Shown piece by piece: positions 8,282 through 16,857 of a DNA stretch of 64,000 nucleotides. Position numbers and translations under genes: made by a program. The first letter of the stretch is position 1; each line of letters begins with the position of its first letter. Under the pieces are notes generated by a model. That model did no database searches. It was not told the DNA's origin and saw only the letters and a list, made by a program, of their open reading frames with translations. This DNA comes from DASYKT01 sp963718105 (lineage in GTDB: Bacteria; Acidobacteriota; Blastocatellia; Pyrinomonadales; Pyrinomonadaceae): assembly GCA_963718105.1 (NCBI GenBank), contig OY970352.1:248001-312000 (forward strand), given 5' to 3'.

Positions 8282-9155
8282 AAACTGGCTGGCGGTCGAG
8301 ATAGAGACCCTGCGCGAAGCAGCCGAAGCGGTGGAGTTTGCCTTGCTTGAGGTTAATGCGCTGGGAACGGCGATAAGTACCCAGGTGAAAAACAAGGACG
8401 ACGAATTTCTCACCGTGACAGGGTATTTTGATGAAGAAGTAGAAATACAAAACGCCTTAAATGAAGCATTGAGTATCTACGGCTTTTCTCCCGACGCGAT
8501 CAGGAAAATTCAGTGGAACACGGTAGAACAGCGTGACTGGCTTTTGGAATGGAAAAAAAGCTGGCAGCCGGTCGAATCAGGCCGCTTTATTGTGGCACCC
8601 ACCTGGAGCGAGATACCGGATTCGCCGGATAAAATAATAATTCGTATCGAACCGGGCATGGCTTTTGGCACCGGAACGCACGAAACCACGCGGCTTTGCC
8701 TGTCCGCGATCGACAAATACTACGGCAATTACAGGGGCGGCAGTTTTCTTGATGTGGGGACGGGTACCGCGATACTGGCCATCGCGGCGGCAAAAATGTC
8801 AGCCGGCAAAATATCCGAAAGCAAGGTAGAGGCCTGCGACACCGACCCGGACGCCGTGCAGATCGCGCGGGAAAATGCCGGGCTTAACCACGCCGATGGA
8901 ATAAATTTTTATGAAGGCTCGATCACGGAAGAAACGGAAAATTTCGAGTTTGTCTGTGCAAATCTGACCGCCGATGTGATCTTGCCGCTGCTCCCATTGC
9001 TCGTGGAAAAAGCGCAAAAAACGCTGGTGCTTTCCGGTATCCTGGCTGAGCAAGAGAAATCGGTGACTGATAAGTTGAAAGAATTAGGAGAAAGAAATTG
9101 GACCGTTGACCAACTTGGGGAATGGGTGTCAATAGTTGTTAATGCTGGGGAGTAA
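8259..9155 (+). CDS. prmA: Ribosomal protein L11 methyltransferase PrmA
   Basis: The 298-residue protein has the PrmA layout: an N-terminal substrate-recognition domain (WLAVEIETLREAAEAVEFAL and QRDWLLEWKKSWQPVESGRF) and a Rossmann methyltransferase domain with RIEPGMAFGTGTHETTRLC, SFLDVGTGTAILAIAAA and the catalytic-region ANLTADVI. The family trimethylates amino groups on ribosomal protein L11. The start at 8259 lies inside the end of era (23-bp overlap) and gives a full-length N-terminus. The genes around it (era, rsmE) all act on the ribosome, which supports the call. Confidence 0.95.
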   Translation: MTSASQNKNWLAVEIETLREAAEAVEFALLEVNALGTAISTQVKNKDDEFLTVTGYFDEEVEIQNALNEALSIYGFSPDAIRKIQWNTVEQRDWLLEWKKSWQPVESGRFIVAPTWSEIPDSPDKIIIRIEPGMAFGTGTHETTRLCLSAIDKYYGNYRGGSFLDVGTGTAILAIAAAKMSAGKISESKVEACDTDPDAVQIARENAGLNHADGINFYEGSITEETENFEFVCANLTADVILPLLPLLVEKAQKTLVLSGILAEQEKSVTDKLKELGERNWTVDQLGEWVSIVVNAGE

Positions 9156-9165
9156 TTTGTGGATT

Positions 9166-9256
9166 ACCATTCGGAATAAATGCTAACTGATAGATGACAG
9201 ATAATAGATTTGATCTCTCATCTATCAGCTATGATCTTTCATCTATTCCGAATGGT
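9166..9256. repeat. Palindromic repeat, family 1, copy 2
   Basis: This copy has perfect 12-bp termini, ACCATTCGGAAT (9166-9177) and ATTCCGAATGGT (9245-9256). The core contains GATAGATGACAGATAATAG and TCATCTATCAGCTATGATCT. It sits between prmA and rsmE, where any transcript covering both would contain a long hairpin. Confidence 0.85.
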
Positions 9257-9279
9257 TCTGCAATTTGAAGAATTATCCG

Positions 9280-10023
9280 ATGCGAAGATTTTACGCTGCG
9301 CCAAATCAATTCACTCAGAACAGTATCAAGCTGAGCTTAGAAGAATCGAAGCACTTGCGTGATGTGCTGCGTTTGCGCGAAGGTGACGAAGTTTCGGTCT
9401 TTGACGGCGAGGGAAAAGAGTATGGCTGCAAGATAGAAAAAACCGGCCGGGGAAAAGAACCGGCGGAATTAACGGTGACCGGTGAAAGGGAACCCCCGGC
9501 CCCGGAATCGAAACTCGATCTGACTCTGGCCATCGCACTGCTCAAAGGTGAAAAGTTTGAGCTGGTCATACAGAAAGCTACCGAGCTCGGCGTTGATCGG
9601 ATCATCCCGCTGCAAACCCAGCGCTGCGACGTCAAAATAAAAAAACTCGAAGACTCTGCGAAAAAGATCGAGCGCTGGCGGCGGGTCGCCCTGGAGGCCG
9701 TAAAACAATGCGGGCGGGCAAGAATTCCCGAGATAGCCGAGCCGGTGGAATTCCCTGAATTTATGGGCGGCATCCAAGGCGCAACGTTTTTCTTTTCCGA
9801 GCGTGAAGGGAAGAGTATGAGCGAGCTGCAGCTCTCTGTGTCGGATACAGATAAGATCACGGCCGTAGTAGGCCCGGAAGGCGGCTGGCATGACGACGAG
9901 ATCGCGCTTGCGGAAAACGCCCAGGCACGGATAATCACGCTCGGAGGCCGTATTTTACGGGCTGAAACGGCCGGAATCGTTATTACAGCCTTATTGCAAA
10001 ATTTATATGGGGATCTGAGCTAA
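9280..10023 (+). CDS. rsmE: 16S rRNA (uracil-1498-N3)-methyltransferase RsmE
   Basis: The ATG at 9280 gives MRRFYAAPNQF, the usual RsmE N-terminus; a TTG at 9265 is possible but adds only KNYP-type residues read from the repeat edge. The 247-residue protein has the PUA-like N-terminal domain (LSLEESKHLRDVLRLREGDE) and the SPOUT knot with LLKGEKFELVIQKATELGVD, VVGPEGGWHDDEI and ITLGGRILRAETAGI. The family methylates U1498 in the decoding region of 16S rRNA. The length is normal. It follows prmA after a family 1 repeat, in the same direction. Confidence 0.95.
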   Translation: MRRFYAAPNQFTQNSIKLSLEESKHLRDVLRLREGDEVSVFDGEGKEYGCKIEKTGRGKEPAELTVTGEREPPAPESKLDLTLAIALLKGEKFELVIQKATELGVDRIIPLQTQRCDVKIKKLEDSAKKIERWRRVALEAVKQCGRARIPEIAEPVEFPEFMGGIQGATFFFSEREGKSMSELQLSVSDTDKITAVVGPEGGWHDDEIALAENAQARIITLGGRILRAETAGIVITALLQNLYGDLS

Positions 10024-10125
10024 TATCGAACTAATTATCATAATATTTCGTTATCATAATAGTGTTGACTTATACGATAAAGATAGTCAGAATATTTAGC
10101 TTCCGGGCTATATTCATAAATAAAG

Positions 10126-10407
10126 ATGAGTTTTAGCAAAGAATCAGCAGTAACAAGAGCAAAAACAGATCTGGCAGGCCGCTTAGGGATCGACGCGTCG
10201 TCCGTTAAGCTTGTGTCCGCCGAGGACAAGGATTTTCCGAATTCGTCGCTGGGCGCGCCCGTTGATGACGAAATGTCGGCGCAGATGATAAGTTCCGGAT
10301 GGAAGATCACGCTGGACGCGAACGGGAAAAATTACGAGTACCGTGCCGATAAGTATCAGCTCAGGCTTTTGAATTTCAAAGGCGCGAACGTGATAGTGGC
10401 ATCATAA
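10126..10407 (+). CDS. Small conserved protein (SSLGAP-type domain)
   Basis: The 93-residue product has no signal peptide. The sequence KTDLAGRLGIDASSVKLVSA, then FPNSSLGAP and WKITLDANGKNYEYRAD, follows a pattern I recognise from small proteins of Acidobacteriota, Cyanobacteria and Chloroflexi: an ALA/DLA-RLG helix, a 'D-SLG-P' loop, then 'GY-I-L-A-G--Y-YR'. Usually the loop has a Cys after SLG; here it is Ala. The role of that domain is unknown to me. The gene has its own terminator at 10418-10449 and is followed by the subtilase gene. Confidence 0.65.
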   Translation: MSFSKESAVTRAKTDLAGRLGIDASSVKLVSAEDKDFPNSSLGAPVDDEMSAQMISSGWKITLDANGKNYEYRADKYQLRLLNFKGANVIVAS

Positions 10408-10417
10408 AATTTTTTGC

Positions 10418-10449
10418 AGGCAGCGGGCATTAGCCTGGCTGCCTTTTTT
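10418..10449 (+). terminator. Rho-independent terminator after the small protein gene
   Basis: AGGCAGC (10418-10424) pairs with GCTGCCT (10438-10444), followed directly by a run of T. It lies 11 bp past the stop of the gene at 10126-10407 and 20 bp before the subtilase start. Confidence 0.85.
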
Positions 10450-10468
10450 TGAAAGTAGTAATAAAGCA

Positions 10469-11887
10469 ATGAACAGACAGAATTTCATCATTCATTTGGC
10501 GATCGCCGTTGTCCTGGTGATCATGGCCGCTGCCGCTGGCCAGATGCGCCGGCAGAAAGAAGATGTCGGCAGCAATATCGTGATTAAAAAATCGACGCCC
10601 AAACCCACGGCGGCGGTTCGCGGAACGGCCGACAGGGAGCCGGAGGTTCTGGTCAAATTCCGCCGCGAAGTTTCTTTTGATGAGATCAAAAAGATCGCCG
10701 CGAAAAATAACGATAACGTCGAAGACGAGATCGAGTCGGTGGATAAATTGGTGGCCATCGATGACATGGACGGGCAAAGCCCGCAGGAGGTCGTCGAGCA
10801 ATACAGCAAAATGTCCAACCTGGTGTTGTATGCCGAACCTAATCTGGAGATCGAGGCTTCGCCGCTGCAGGACCTGAAAATCGTTACTGCCAAAAATGAT
10901 GTTAATCCGGCCGATCAGCCTAACGATCCTATGTTTACCGATCAATGGGCGCTTAATAACACGGGGCAGAACGGCGGAAAGAAAAAAGCCGACATTGACG
11001 TTCTAAAGGCGTGGCAAAAAACAAAAGGCAGCCGGAAGGTCGTCGTCGCCGTTTTGGACAGCGGTGTCGATTACACGCACCAGGACCTGTCGGTCAATAT
11101 GTGGACGCGGCCCGATAATATTCCGGTATATAAGGATGATGAGCTCGGGACCATACCCGACCTGCACGGATTTAGCGCGGTAAACGATCATCGCGACCCG
11201 ATGGATGACAACGGCCACGGCACTCACTGTGCGGGGGTCATCGGCGCCGAGGGAGACAATGACGAAGGCATCGCCGGCATCAATTGGGAAGTCGAGATCA
11301 TGCCGCTCAAATTTCTGGGAGCGGGCGGTTTTGGCACCACCAAGGATGCGATCGAAGCGATCAATTACGCCATCGAACGCAAACGTGAAGGCGTCAACGT
11401 GCGAGTGATAAATGCCAGTTGGGGATCGACCACTTATTCCAAAGCTTTGGAAGACGTGATCAGGGCCGCCGGTGATGAGGGCATTTTATTTGTCGCCGCC
11501 GCCGGTAATGACGGCTCCAGCAATGACAGCCGCCCGCATTACCCCTCCAGCTACAATTTGCCGAACGTTATCAGCGTAGCGGCACTGGACCGCGCCGATC
11601 TGATGGCGTCTTTCTCAAATTTCGGTGTCAAATCGGTCCACGTCGCCGCGCCTGGCAAAGATATCGTCAGCACATGGCTAAACGGCGAATATCGTGAAGC
11701 TTCCGGCACATCGATGGCGACGCCGCAGGTAGCGGGTATCGCCGCGCTCGTGCTGGCGCAGGATCCGAAGATGAGCGTGCAAAAATTGCGTCAGAAGCTT
11801 CTCAGTTCGGTGGACCTGCTGGATACTTTGACCGGAAAGTTGGAAAATGCCGGCCGGGTCAATGCCAGTAAAGTGTTGGGAAATTAG
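10469..11887 (+). CDS. Subtilisin-like serine protease (S8 family)
   Basis: The 472-residue protein starts with a membrane/signal segment (FIIHLAIAVVLVIMAAAAG). A propeptide-like region follows (VLVKFRREVSFDEIKKIAAK). The catalytic domain shows the triad in order: Asp in VAVLDSGVDYTHQDL (about residue 196), His in DNGHGTHCAGVIGAEG (about 251), the oxyanion Asn in AAAGNDGSS, and Ser in SGTSMATPQVAGIAALV (about 412). This is a complete S8A peptidase, probably exported. Its substrate is unknown. It is expressed alone, between two terminators. No long C-terminal repeat domain follows the catalytic domain. Confidence 0.93.
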   Translation: MNRQNFIIHLAIAVVLVIMAAAAGQMRRQKEDVGSNIVIKKSTPKPTAAVRGTADREPEVLVKFRREVSFDEIKKIAAKNNDNVEDEIESVDKLVAIDDMDGQSPQEVVEQYSKMSNLVLYAEPNLEIEASPLQDLKIVTAKNDVNPADQPNDPMFTDQWALNNTGQNGGKKKADIDVLKAWQKTKGSRKVVVAVLDSGVDYTHQDLSVNMWTRPDNIPVYKDDELGTIPDLHGFSAVNDHRDPMDDNGHGTHCAGVIGAEGDNDEGIAGINWEVEIMPLKFLGAGGFGTTKDAIEAINYAIERKREGVNVRVINASWGSTTYSKALEDVIRAAGDEGILFVAAAGNDGSSNDSRPHYPSSYNLPNVISVAALDRADLMASFSNFGVKSVHVAAPGKDIVSTWLNGEYREASGTSMATPQVAGIAALVLAQDPKMSVQKLRQKLLSSVDLLDTLTGKLENAGRVNASKVLGN

Positions 11888-11910
11888 CACTTAAATACAC
11901 ATTTCAGGCT

Positions 11911-11945
11911 AAAAAGAGCGGGGTGCTGCCTCGCTCTTCTTTTTG
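11911..11945 (+). terminator. Rho-independent terminator of the subtilase gene
   Basis: AAAAAGAGCG (11911-11920) pairs with CGCTCTT around an 11-nt loop, followed by CTTTTT. It is 24 bp past the subtilase stop. Confidence 0.85.
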
Positions 11946-12038
11946 GCGAAAATTGCAAAGCGGAGCAAAATATGGGATATTCAAAAAGGGAAGTTTATTG
12001 ATATTTAAATGACAAATATATATACCGGAGAGATAAGA

Positions 12039-12776
12039 GTGAAAGCTGAACTTGAAAAGCTTGTAGAATTACAAAACACCGATACCAACATACGTAGATT
12101 AAAAAACGCAATTAAAACAATTCCTGAAAGGCGTGCCGAAGTAGAAGAAGAATACGAAAGGCACGCCTTTGAAATTAGGGAATTGGAAAACGTAAAAGCC
12201 GCCGCTCATACCCGTCACGGCGAATTGGAAAAACAGATAGCCGAAGCAAAACACAATCTCGAAAAAGCAGACCGCGACTTAAAAGCCTCACAAAACCAAA
12301 AACAATACGAAGCCTCGATGCGGGCGGCAGATACCTTGAATAAAGAGATCGCCGAACTGCAGACGAAGCTCGACGAAAATAACACTGCCGTGGAAGAAGC
12401 GGACAAGGCATTGGCGGAGCGTGCCGAGGAAGCCAGGACCCTGGAGGCGGACCGGAAAAAGGCCTTGAAACAATTTGACGATGTGGTAAAAGGACAGCAC
12501 GCGGAACTCGAACTCGATACCCATAAGCGCGCCGAGCTTTTTGCTACATTGCCGAAAAATTACGCTGGGGTGTATGACCGCCTGTCTACCCGCAGCCGCG
12601 ACGGCGTGGCGGTGGCCGAGGTAAAGAACGGTTCGTGCAGCAGTTGCTTTATGGCGCTGCGCCCGCAAATGATGCTGGATATCAAAACCAGCAGCAATGT
12701 CATCAACTGTGAAAGCTGCGGCAGGATCCTCTATTCCGCGCCGCAGGAAAAGGCCGACTCGGTCGTTAATAACTAA
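12039..12776 (+). CDS. C4-type zinc-ribbon, coiled-coil protein
   Basis: The frame extends up to an ATG at 12009, but a GGAGAG box 8-13 bp before the GTG at 12039 and the conserved start VKAELEKLVELQNTD favour GTG 12039 (245 residues). Residues 1-170 form a long antiparallel coiled coil. The C-terminus holds a zinc ribbon with NGSCSSCFMALRPQ and VINCESCGRILY (two CxxC pairs). This is the COG1579/zf-RING_7 family, widespread and thought to bind nucleic acid or act as a chaperone-like factor; the exact role is not known. It is preceded by the subtilase terminator, so it has its own promoter. Confidence 0.85.
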   Translation: MKAELEKLVELQNTDTNIRRLKNAIKTIPERRAEVEEEYERHAFEIRELENVKAAAHTRHGELEKQIAEAKHNLEKADRDLKASQNQKQYEASMRAADTLNKEIAELQTKLDENNTAVEEADKALAERAEEARTLEADRKKALKQFDDVVKGQHAELELDTHKRAELFATLPKNYAGVYDRLSTRSRDGVAVAEVKNGSCSSCFMALRPQMMLDIKTSSNVINCESCGRILYSAPQEKADSVVNN

Positions 12777-12790
12777 GCGGCGAGGAAAGT

Positions 12791-12866
12791 CACGGCCACG
12801 AAGGTCAAAATAACACGAATAAAGAATTTCTTTATTCGTGTTATTTGTGTAATTAGTGGCTAATAA
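12791..12866. repeat. Inverted repeat, family 3 (TAACACGAATAAAG type), copy 1
   Basis: GGCCACGAAGGTCAAAATAA and ACACGAATAAAGAA pair with TTCTTTATTCGTGT, TATTTGTG and TAGTGGC across a short loop. A near-identical copy is at 59925-59993. It immediately follows the zinc-ribbon gene and would form a long hairpin in its 3' end. Confidence 0.75.
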
Positions 12867-12885
12867 CGAATGCGCGGTTTCGGCA

Positions 12886-13039
12886 ATGAGGTCAGAACCG
12901 GGAACGGTAGTGACCGGGTTTCCTTAATATTAACGATCCGTGATCAGAGCCTGTTTTTGCCAACTCTTATAATCATTATCCATTCACCGACATACATTGA
13001 TAAGAACCCGGTCACTACCGTTCCCGGTTCTGACTTCAT
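12886..13039. repeat. Inverted repeat, family 2, copy B
   Basis: The left arm starts ATGAGGTCAGAACCGGGAAC and continues GGTAGTGACCGGGTT. The right arm (about 13002-13039) reads AACCCGGTCACTACCGTTCC then CGGTTCTGACTTCAT. The arms are almost perfect inverted copies separated by about 80 bp of unique DNA. Confidence 0.8.
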
Positions 13040-13489
13040 AACCTAAGTCGGCCGGTCCGATTCAAAAGTCTCTATTCAGTTATTTCTAAAGAAATCTATC
13101 CTTCTTTAGCCACGCCTTAAAAACTATAATGCTGATGGCGGAAGATTTGCCGGAGTCGAGTTGAAGACCTGCGAAATTAATCCCTGCTTGCAGAAGGCGT
13201 TTCAGGGTGGAACATCAAATCATTAGCAAAAAGCCAAATCACCGCCAATGTCCCTTGAAATATGCCGCTTGATGCCAAAAACGTGTTTCATCCTCCGGAA
13301 ACCCGGATCATGTCTAACTTATTGTCTGTTTTGAATTTACAGCGTTACAATTTTTCCAAAGTGTTCCAGGTGTTCCACTCTGGCTCACCCCGGGTGGAAC
13401 TGGAACACCAATGGTTTTTACCTTTTCTTTATTCTAAAACCTTTGATCCGTGCAATACCGCCGCACGGGTTTCAGGTGATAATGGCTTT

Positions 13490-14362
13490 ATGAAGTATTT
13501 ATCTTTGCTCCTTGTCTTCTTTTTTTCCTTAACCGTCTTTGCCCAGGACAAGCCTTTTGAGAACAGTAATCCCTGGTGGATATCAAAAGATACGATTCTT
13601 TTTCGTTCCGACAGAAGTGGCCTTACGGGCGGAAAAGCCGATATCTATTCCGTCAGGACGGATGGCGCCGGCCTAAAACTTCTGATCTCCGGTCCGGGCG
13701 ATGAATACCCGCCGCGCTTTTCTCATAAAGGCAAACTCGGCGTTTTTATGACCGACCGTGACGGCGGCGATTTCGAGATCTACTCCTGCGCCCCGGACGG
13801 CTCCGCCCAAAAGCGCCTGACCTTTAACAAGGGCAGCGATTGGGACCCCAGTTTTTCGCCCGATGGCAAAAAGATATTATTTATGTCCAGCAAGGACGGT
13901 AATTGGGAGATCTATACAATGAACATATCCGGTTCCGATCAGGTGCGGCTGACAAGCAATGACAACAAAGACTTTTCGCCGGCTTTTTCTCCTGACGGTA
14001 AAAAGATCGTCTTCGGTTCTGAACGGGGCGGCGAAACCGACCTCTATATGATGAACGCGGACGGCAGCGATCAGAGAAATATCTCGAATGCGAAGGGATT
14101 TGACGGGATGCCGGAATGGTCTCACGATGGGAAAAAGATACTTTTCTCTTCCAAGCGTGACGGTGATTTTGAGATCTATCTGATGAATGCGGATGGATCG
14201 AATCTAAAGCAGTTGACCAGCAACACTTTTTCGGACGTGTACCCCGCCTGGTCGCCAGACGGCAAACGGATCGCTTTTCACTCAGACCGCGATGGGCATA
14301 AAGAAGTCTACTTTATGAGCGCCGACGGCTCCGGGCAAGCACGGCTATCGATCCGGCCATAG
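13490..14362 (+). CDS. PD40/TolB-like beta-propeller protein, secreted
   Basis: The start at 13490 gives a signal peptide (MKYLSLLLVFFFSLTVFAQ), so it is preferred over the upstream ATG at 13262. The 290-residue product consists of PD40 (WD40-like) blades: FSPDGKKILFMSSKDGNWEI, FSPDGKKIVFGSERGGETDL, WSHDGKKILFSSKRDGDFEI and WSPDGKRIAFHSDRDGHKEV, plus two more divergent blades at the N-terminus. That makes about six blades, enough for one closed propeller. Such domains are found in TolB and in many periplasmic proteins that bind other proteins. No TolB N-terminal domain is present, so a Tol-Pal role is not supported. Function is unknown. Confidence 0.8.
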   Translation: MKYLSLLLVFFFSLTVFAQDKPFENSNPWWISKDTILFRSDRSGLTGGKADIYSVRTDGAGLKLLISGPGDEYPPRFSHKGKLGVFMTDRDGGDFEIYSCAPDGSAQKRLTFNKGSDWDPSFSPDGKKILFMSSKDGNWEIYTMNISGSDQVRLTSNDNKDFSPAFSPDGKKIVFGSERGGETDLYMMNADGSDQRNISNAKGFDGMPEWSHDGKKILFSSKRDGDFEIYLMNADGSNLKQLTSNTFSDVYPAWSPDGKRIAFHSDRDGHKEVYFMSADGSGQARLSIRP

Positions 14363-14392
14363 GATCTTCGGCGGCGGCAGCTATTTTGGGGG

Positions 14393-16174
14393 CTACTTTG
14401 CCCAGTCGGAGGCGATCTTTATCTCCACTTTGATGGGAACTTTGCTGACGAATTCTTCACCGGCGGAGATCATGGCCTTTTCTACTATTTGAGCGACTTC
14501 CGCTGATTCACTCTCTCCGGATTCGACGACGATTTCGTCGTGAATAACATTTACCAGCTTGGCCGAGGTGTTTTTCAGGTCGTTATATAAAAGCCGCATC
14601 GCGCGCTTTAAAATATCCGCTGAGGTTCCCTGGATCGGCATGTTTTTACCGACCCGTTTGGCGGAACCGATCGAGGTCGGGTTATCGGGATCAAAACGAA
14701 ACCGCATCAGCCTGCCCGAACCCGTCCGCGCCATCCGGTTCTTTATCACGTCATTGGCGGTGTTTCGCAGCCAGGTATCAAGGCCGCGATAATTATTAAA
14801 GTAGCGCCGCAGCATTTGTTCCGCTTCGCTTTCTCCGATCTTTGTCATATCCGCAAAACGCGACGCGCCGATGCCGTAGACCACGCCGAAATTCAGCCGC
14901 TTGGCAAAAGTACGCTGGGCCGGCGTGACCTCTTCGGGTTTTACGCCAAAAACCTGGGCCGCGGTTTCGCTGTGAAAGTCAGCGCCGGTCTTAAACGCTT
15001 CGATCAAACGCTCATCGTTACTAAAATCCGCCAGTATGCGCAGCTCGATCTGGCTATAATCGGCGACAATGAGTTTTCTCCCCGGCGGAGCGCTAAAGCA
15101 GCGGCGGTATTCATTCTCATGCGGCACCTGCTGCAGGTTCGGATGCGAGCAGGAAAAACGTCCGGTCGGCGCGCCGATCTGACGAAAATCTGCGTGAATG
15201 CGTCCGGTTGCAGAGCTGATATATTCGAGAATATTTTCGCCAAAACTGGTGAGCTGTTTTTGCACGGCGCGGTATTCGATAAGTTTTTCTACCGGCGGGT
15301 GCAGCGGCGCGAGTTTTTCCAGAATTTCATGGCGCGTACTATCACCGATCGGGACGCCGATCCTTTGCAAGGCTTCCAACACTTGCTGCTGCGAATCGAG
15401 GTTGATCTCCGTACGGCCAAAAAGAGAGGTTTGTATAGCCCCGGCGGAAAGAATGTCCTGCAGATCGTCGGCCAAATGAGCTTGTTTCTTGCCAACCTGT
15501 TCGAGATGCGAGCGCCACAACTCCTTATCAAGATTCACACCGGCGAGTTCCATCGCCACGATCGGCAAGATGCTTTCAAATTCGATCGCGGCACATCTTT
15601 CCAGCTCGTCCTGCCGGAGTTTTTCCGCGAGTTTTTCCTGCAGCGGCAACAGAATAGCGGCGTCCTTGGCGGCATATTCGAGCTGAGATTGAGAAAGTTC
15701 GCCGCTCCAGTCACTGATCTGTTCGGTTTTATCCACTTCCTGGTTGAGATAACGCAAAACGACCTCCGCCAGGCTGTGGCGATGATCGGGGTCGCCGGCG
15801 GAAACCAACTGGCTGGCCAGATAAGTATCGAAAACTCCGCCCAGTTCTATGCCGAGGTGATGTTTTACCCATTTCGCGTCGAATTTGGCGTTGTGCGCGA
15901 TCTTGACCGGGATCTTTGCTTCCAAAAGACGGCGCAGCGGTTCCAGATCGGGGTTAGTTTTTAGGGTTCCCCCATTATTGCCGCCCTTGAAAGCTTTTAG
16001 ATCGATCACACGGACGCTGTCCGGCGCCGCCAACTGGACCAAACGGATATCTCCGTCGTAAGGGTCGAGTTCCGTCGTTTCGGTGTCAAAACCGATAAAA
16101 TCGTATTTCGAAAGGTCTTCGACCGCTCTGTGCAGAGATTCGGCATCAGTGATCAATTGAAAATAAACTTCCAT
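14393..16174 (-). CDS. polA: DNA polymerase I-like protein, Klenow-type (no 5' nuclease)
   Basis: The 593-residue protein has a 3'-5' exonuclease domain with intact motifs: FDTETT (Exo I, residue 30), AHNAKFDAKW (Exo II, about 117) and YAAKDAAILL (Exo III, about 168). The family A polymerase domain follows, with VADYSQIELRILADFS (motif A), RTFAKRLNFGVVYG (motif B) and VNVIHDEIVVE (motif C). The N-terminal FEN-like 5' nuclease of E. coli Pol I is missing; the protein starts directly at the exonuclease domain. Proofreading residues look intact, unlike Bst-type enzymes. It may be the main Pol I of this organism, with a separate 5' nuclease, or a second family A enzyme. Confidence 0.9.
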   Translation of the reverse strand: MEVYFQLITDAESLHRAVEDLSKYDFIGFDTETTELDPYDGDIRLVQLAAPDSVRVIDLKAFKGGNNGGTLKTNPDLEPLRRLLEAKIPVKIAHNAKFDAKWVKHHLGIELGGVFDTYLASQLVSAGDPDHRHSLAEVVLRYLNQEVDKTEQISDWSGELSQSQLEYAAKDAAILLPLQEKLAEKLRQDELERCAAIEFESILPIVAMELAGVNLDKELWRSHLEQVGKKQAHLADDLQDILSAGAIQTSLFGRTEINLDSQQQVLEALQRIGVPIGDSTRHEILEKLAPLHPPVEKLIEYRAVQKQLTSFGENILEYISSATGRIHADFRQIGAPTGRFSCSHPNLQQVPHENEYRRCFSAPPGRKLIVADYSQIELRILADFSNDERLIEAFKTGADFHSETAAQVFGVKPEEVTPAQRTFAKRLNFGVVYGIGASRFADMTKIGESEAEQMLRRYFNNYRGLDTWLRNTANDVIKNRMARTGSGRLMRFRFDPDNPTSIGSAKRVGKNMPIQGTSADILKRAMRLLYNDLKNTSAKLVNVIHDEIVVESGESESAEVAQIVEKAMISAGEEFVSKVPIKVEIKIASDWAK

Positions 16175-16233
16175 AAAACTTTGAACTTGAATAGTAAATC
16201 TTCCAGGGCGAATAGTAAATCGCGGATAGACTG

Positions 16234-16353
16234 GGAGTGCGGACGGCTCGTCCGCAACGAACGCCGGGGGCGTTCTAATGCATGGTTTGCGTAAATTTTA
16301 TCAGAGCATATGAGATCGCTTCGAGACCTTTGCGGACGAGCCGTCCGCGCTCC
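16234..16353. repeat. 23-bp inverted repeat element upstream of polA-like gene
   Basis: The left arm (16234-16256) reads GGAGTGCGGACGGCTCGTCC then GCA. The right arm (16331-16353) is its inverted copy with one mismatch. The inside holds AACGAACGCC and GGCGTTCT. A related but decayed copy appears at 39379-39424 (GGAGCGCC, AACGAACGCC, GGCGTTC). It is likely a small non-autonomous element. Confidence 0.75.
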
Positions 16354-16376
16354 AAAATAATTTCTTTAGTTTATTC

Positions 16377-16406
16377 TTGGCTTTATTTGCAGATATAAAC
16401 TATACT
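16377..16406 (+). promoter_or_regulatory. Predicted sigma-70 promoter for the RNase E/G leader
   Basis: TTGGCT (16377-16382) and TATACT (16401-16406) are separated by 18 bp. Transcription would start near 16413, giving a leader of about 445 nt before the RNase E/G start codon. There is no other gene between. Confidence 0.5.
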
Positions 16407-16412
16407 TATCGT

Positions 16413-16857
16413 GGTTTTAGCTGACTAATGAGATAAGAACGGCTGAATTTGATTCAGTCTCGGCAAACCAAAGGATTGAAAATATTAGATCAACGGTGAT
16501 CCACCGTCATTAAAACGACAGGTAGGAGCGTGAAAACTGCTCCCTGTCAGCGGCAAACAAGAAATTGCCAATTTTTTGAAAAGTTCCTGTTTGAAACCCT
16601 GATGCAAAAGTGTAAAGACACAAGTCTTAACGCTGAAAGACCGCATCACGGCTGTGCAAGATCCTGATCACCAACAATCCTTCAATTTCTGCTTAAAATC
16701 TATCTCTAAGTCAAAAACCGCTGAGTGTCTGTCACTTAAAAAGGTTTAACCTTCTCTTCCGCATAATACCGGACGAGAAATGTGATAAGACCGATAAATT
16801 TAAAGAAACAAAGGATTTTTAAGGATGGTTAAATACATCCAAGAGAAAAGATAATTT
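16413..16857 (+). ncRNA. Structured leader RNA or small RNA upstream of RNase E/G
   Basis: Consecutive hairpins are visible. CTGAAT/ATTCAG (16443-16457) has a 3-nt loop. ACGGTG/CACCGT (16493-16507) has a 3-nt loop. GACAGG-GGAGC pairs with GCTCC-CTGTC (16517-16548) with a 2-nt bulge. GGCAA/TTGCC (16552-16569) is followed by TTTTTT. GATGC/GCATC (16601-16647) encloses two hairpins, GTGT/ACAC and GTCTT/AAGAC, making a three-way junction. AAGGTTTAACCTT (about 16740-16752) is also self-complementary. The T-run after the fourth hairpin could be a weak terminator, so the region may be an attenuator in the RNase E/G 5' leader or a separate small RNA of about 160 nt. No known Rfam family is recognised. 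Confidence 0.5.

Larger units (their letters stand above)
12777..13489. other. Gene-free stretch with three repeat types
   Basis: No gene is supported here. It holds a family 3 repeat (12791-12866), a family 2 inverted repeat (12886-13039) and, near 13357-13427, an inverted pair around GGTGTTCCAC/GTGGAAC...AACACC. A frame opens at 13262, but its first 76 residues are encoded by this last repeat and look non-protein-like. The real start of the next gene is 13490. Confidence 0.6.

Noticed and set aside
13262..13489. N-terminal extension of the PD40 protein
   Set aside because: The extension is encoded by an inverted repeat (GGTGTTCCAC type), and the downstream ATG at 13490 starts a normal signal peptide.
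14816..15964. Plus-strand open frame of 382 codons opposite the polymerase
   Set aside because: The polymerase on the other strand has all catalytic motifs; the plus-strand product has none and no ribosome-binding site.
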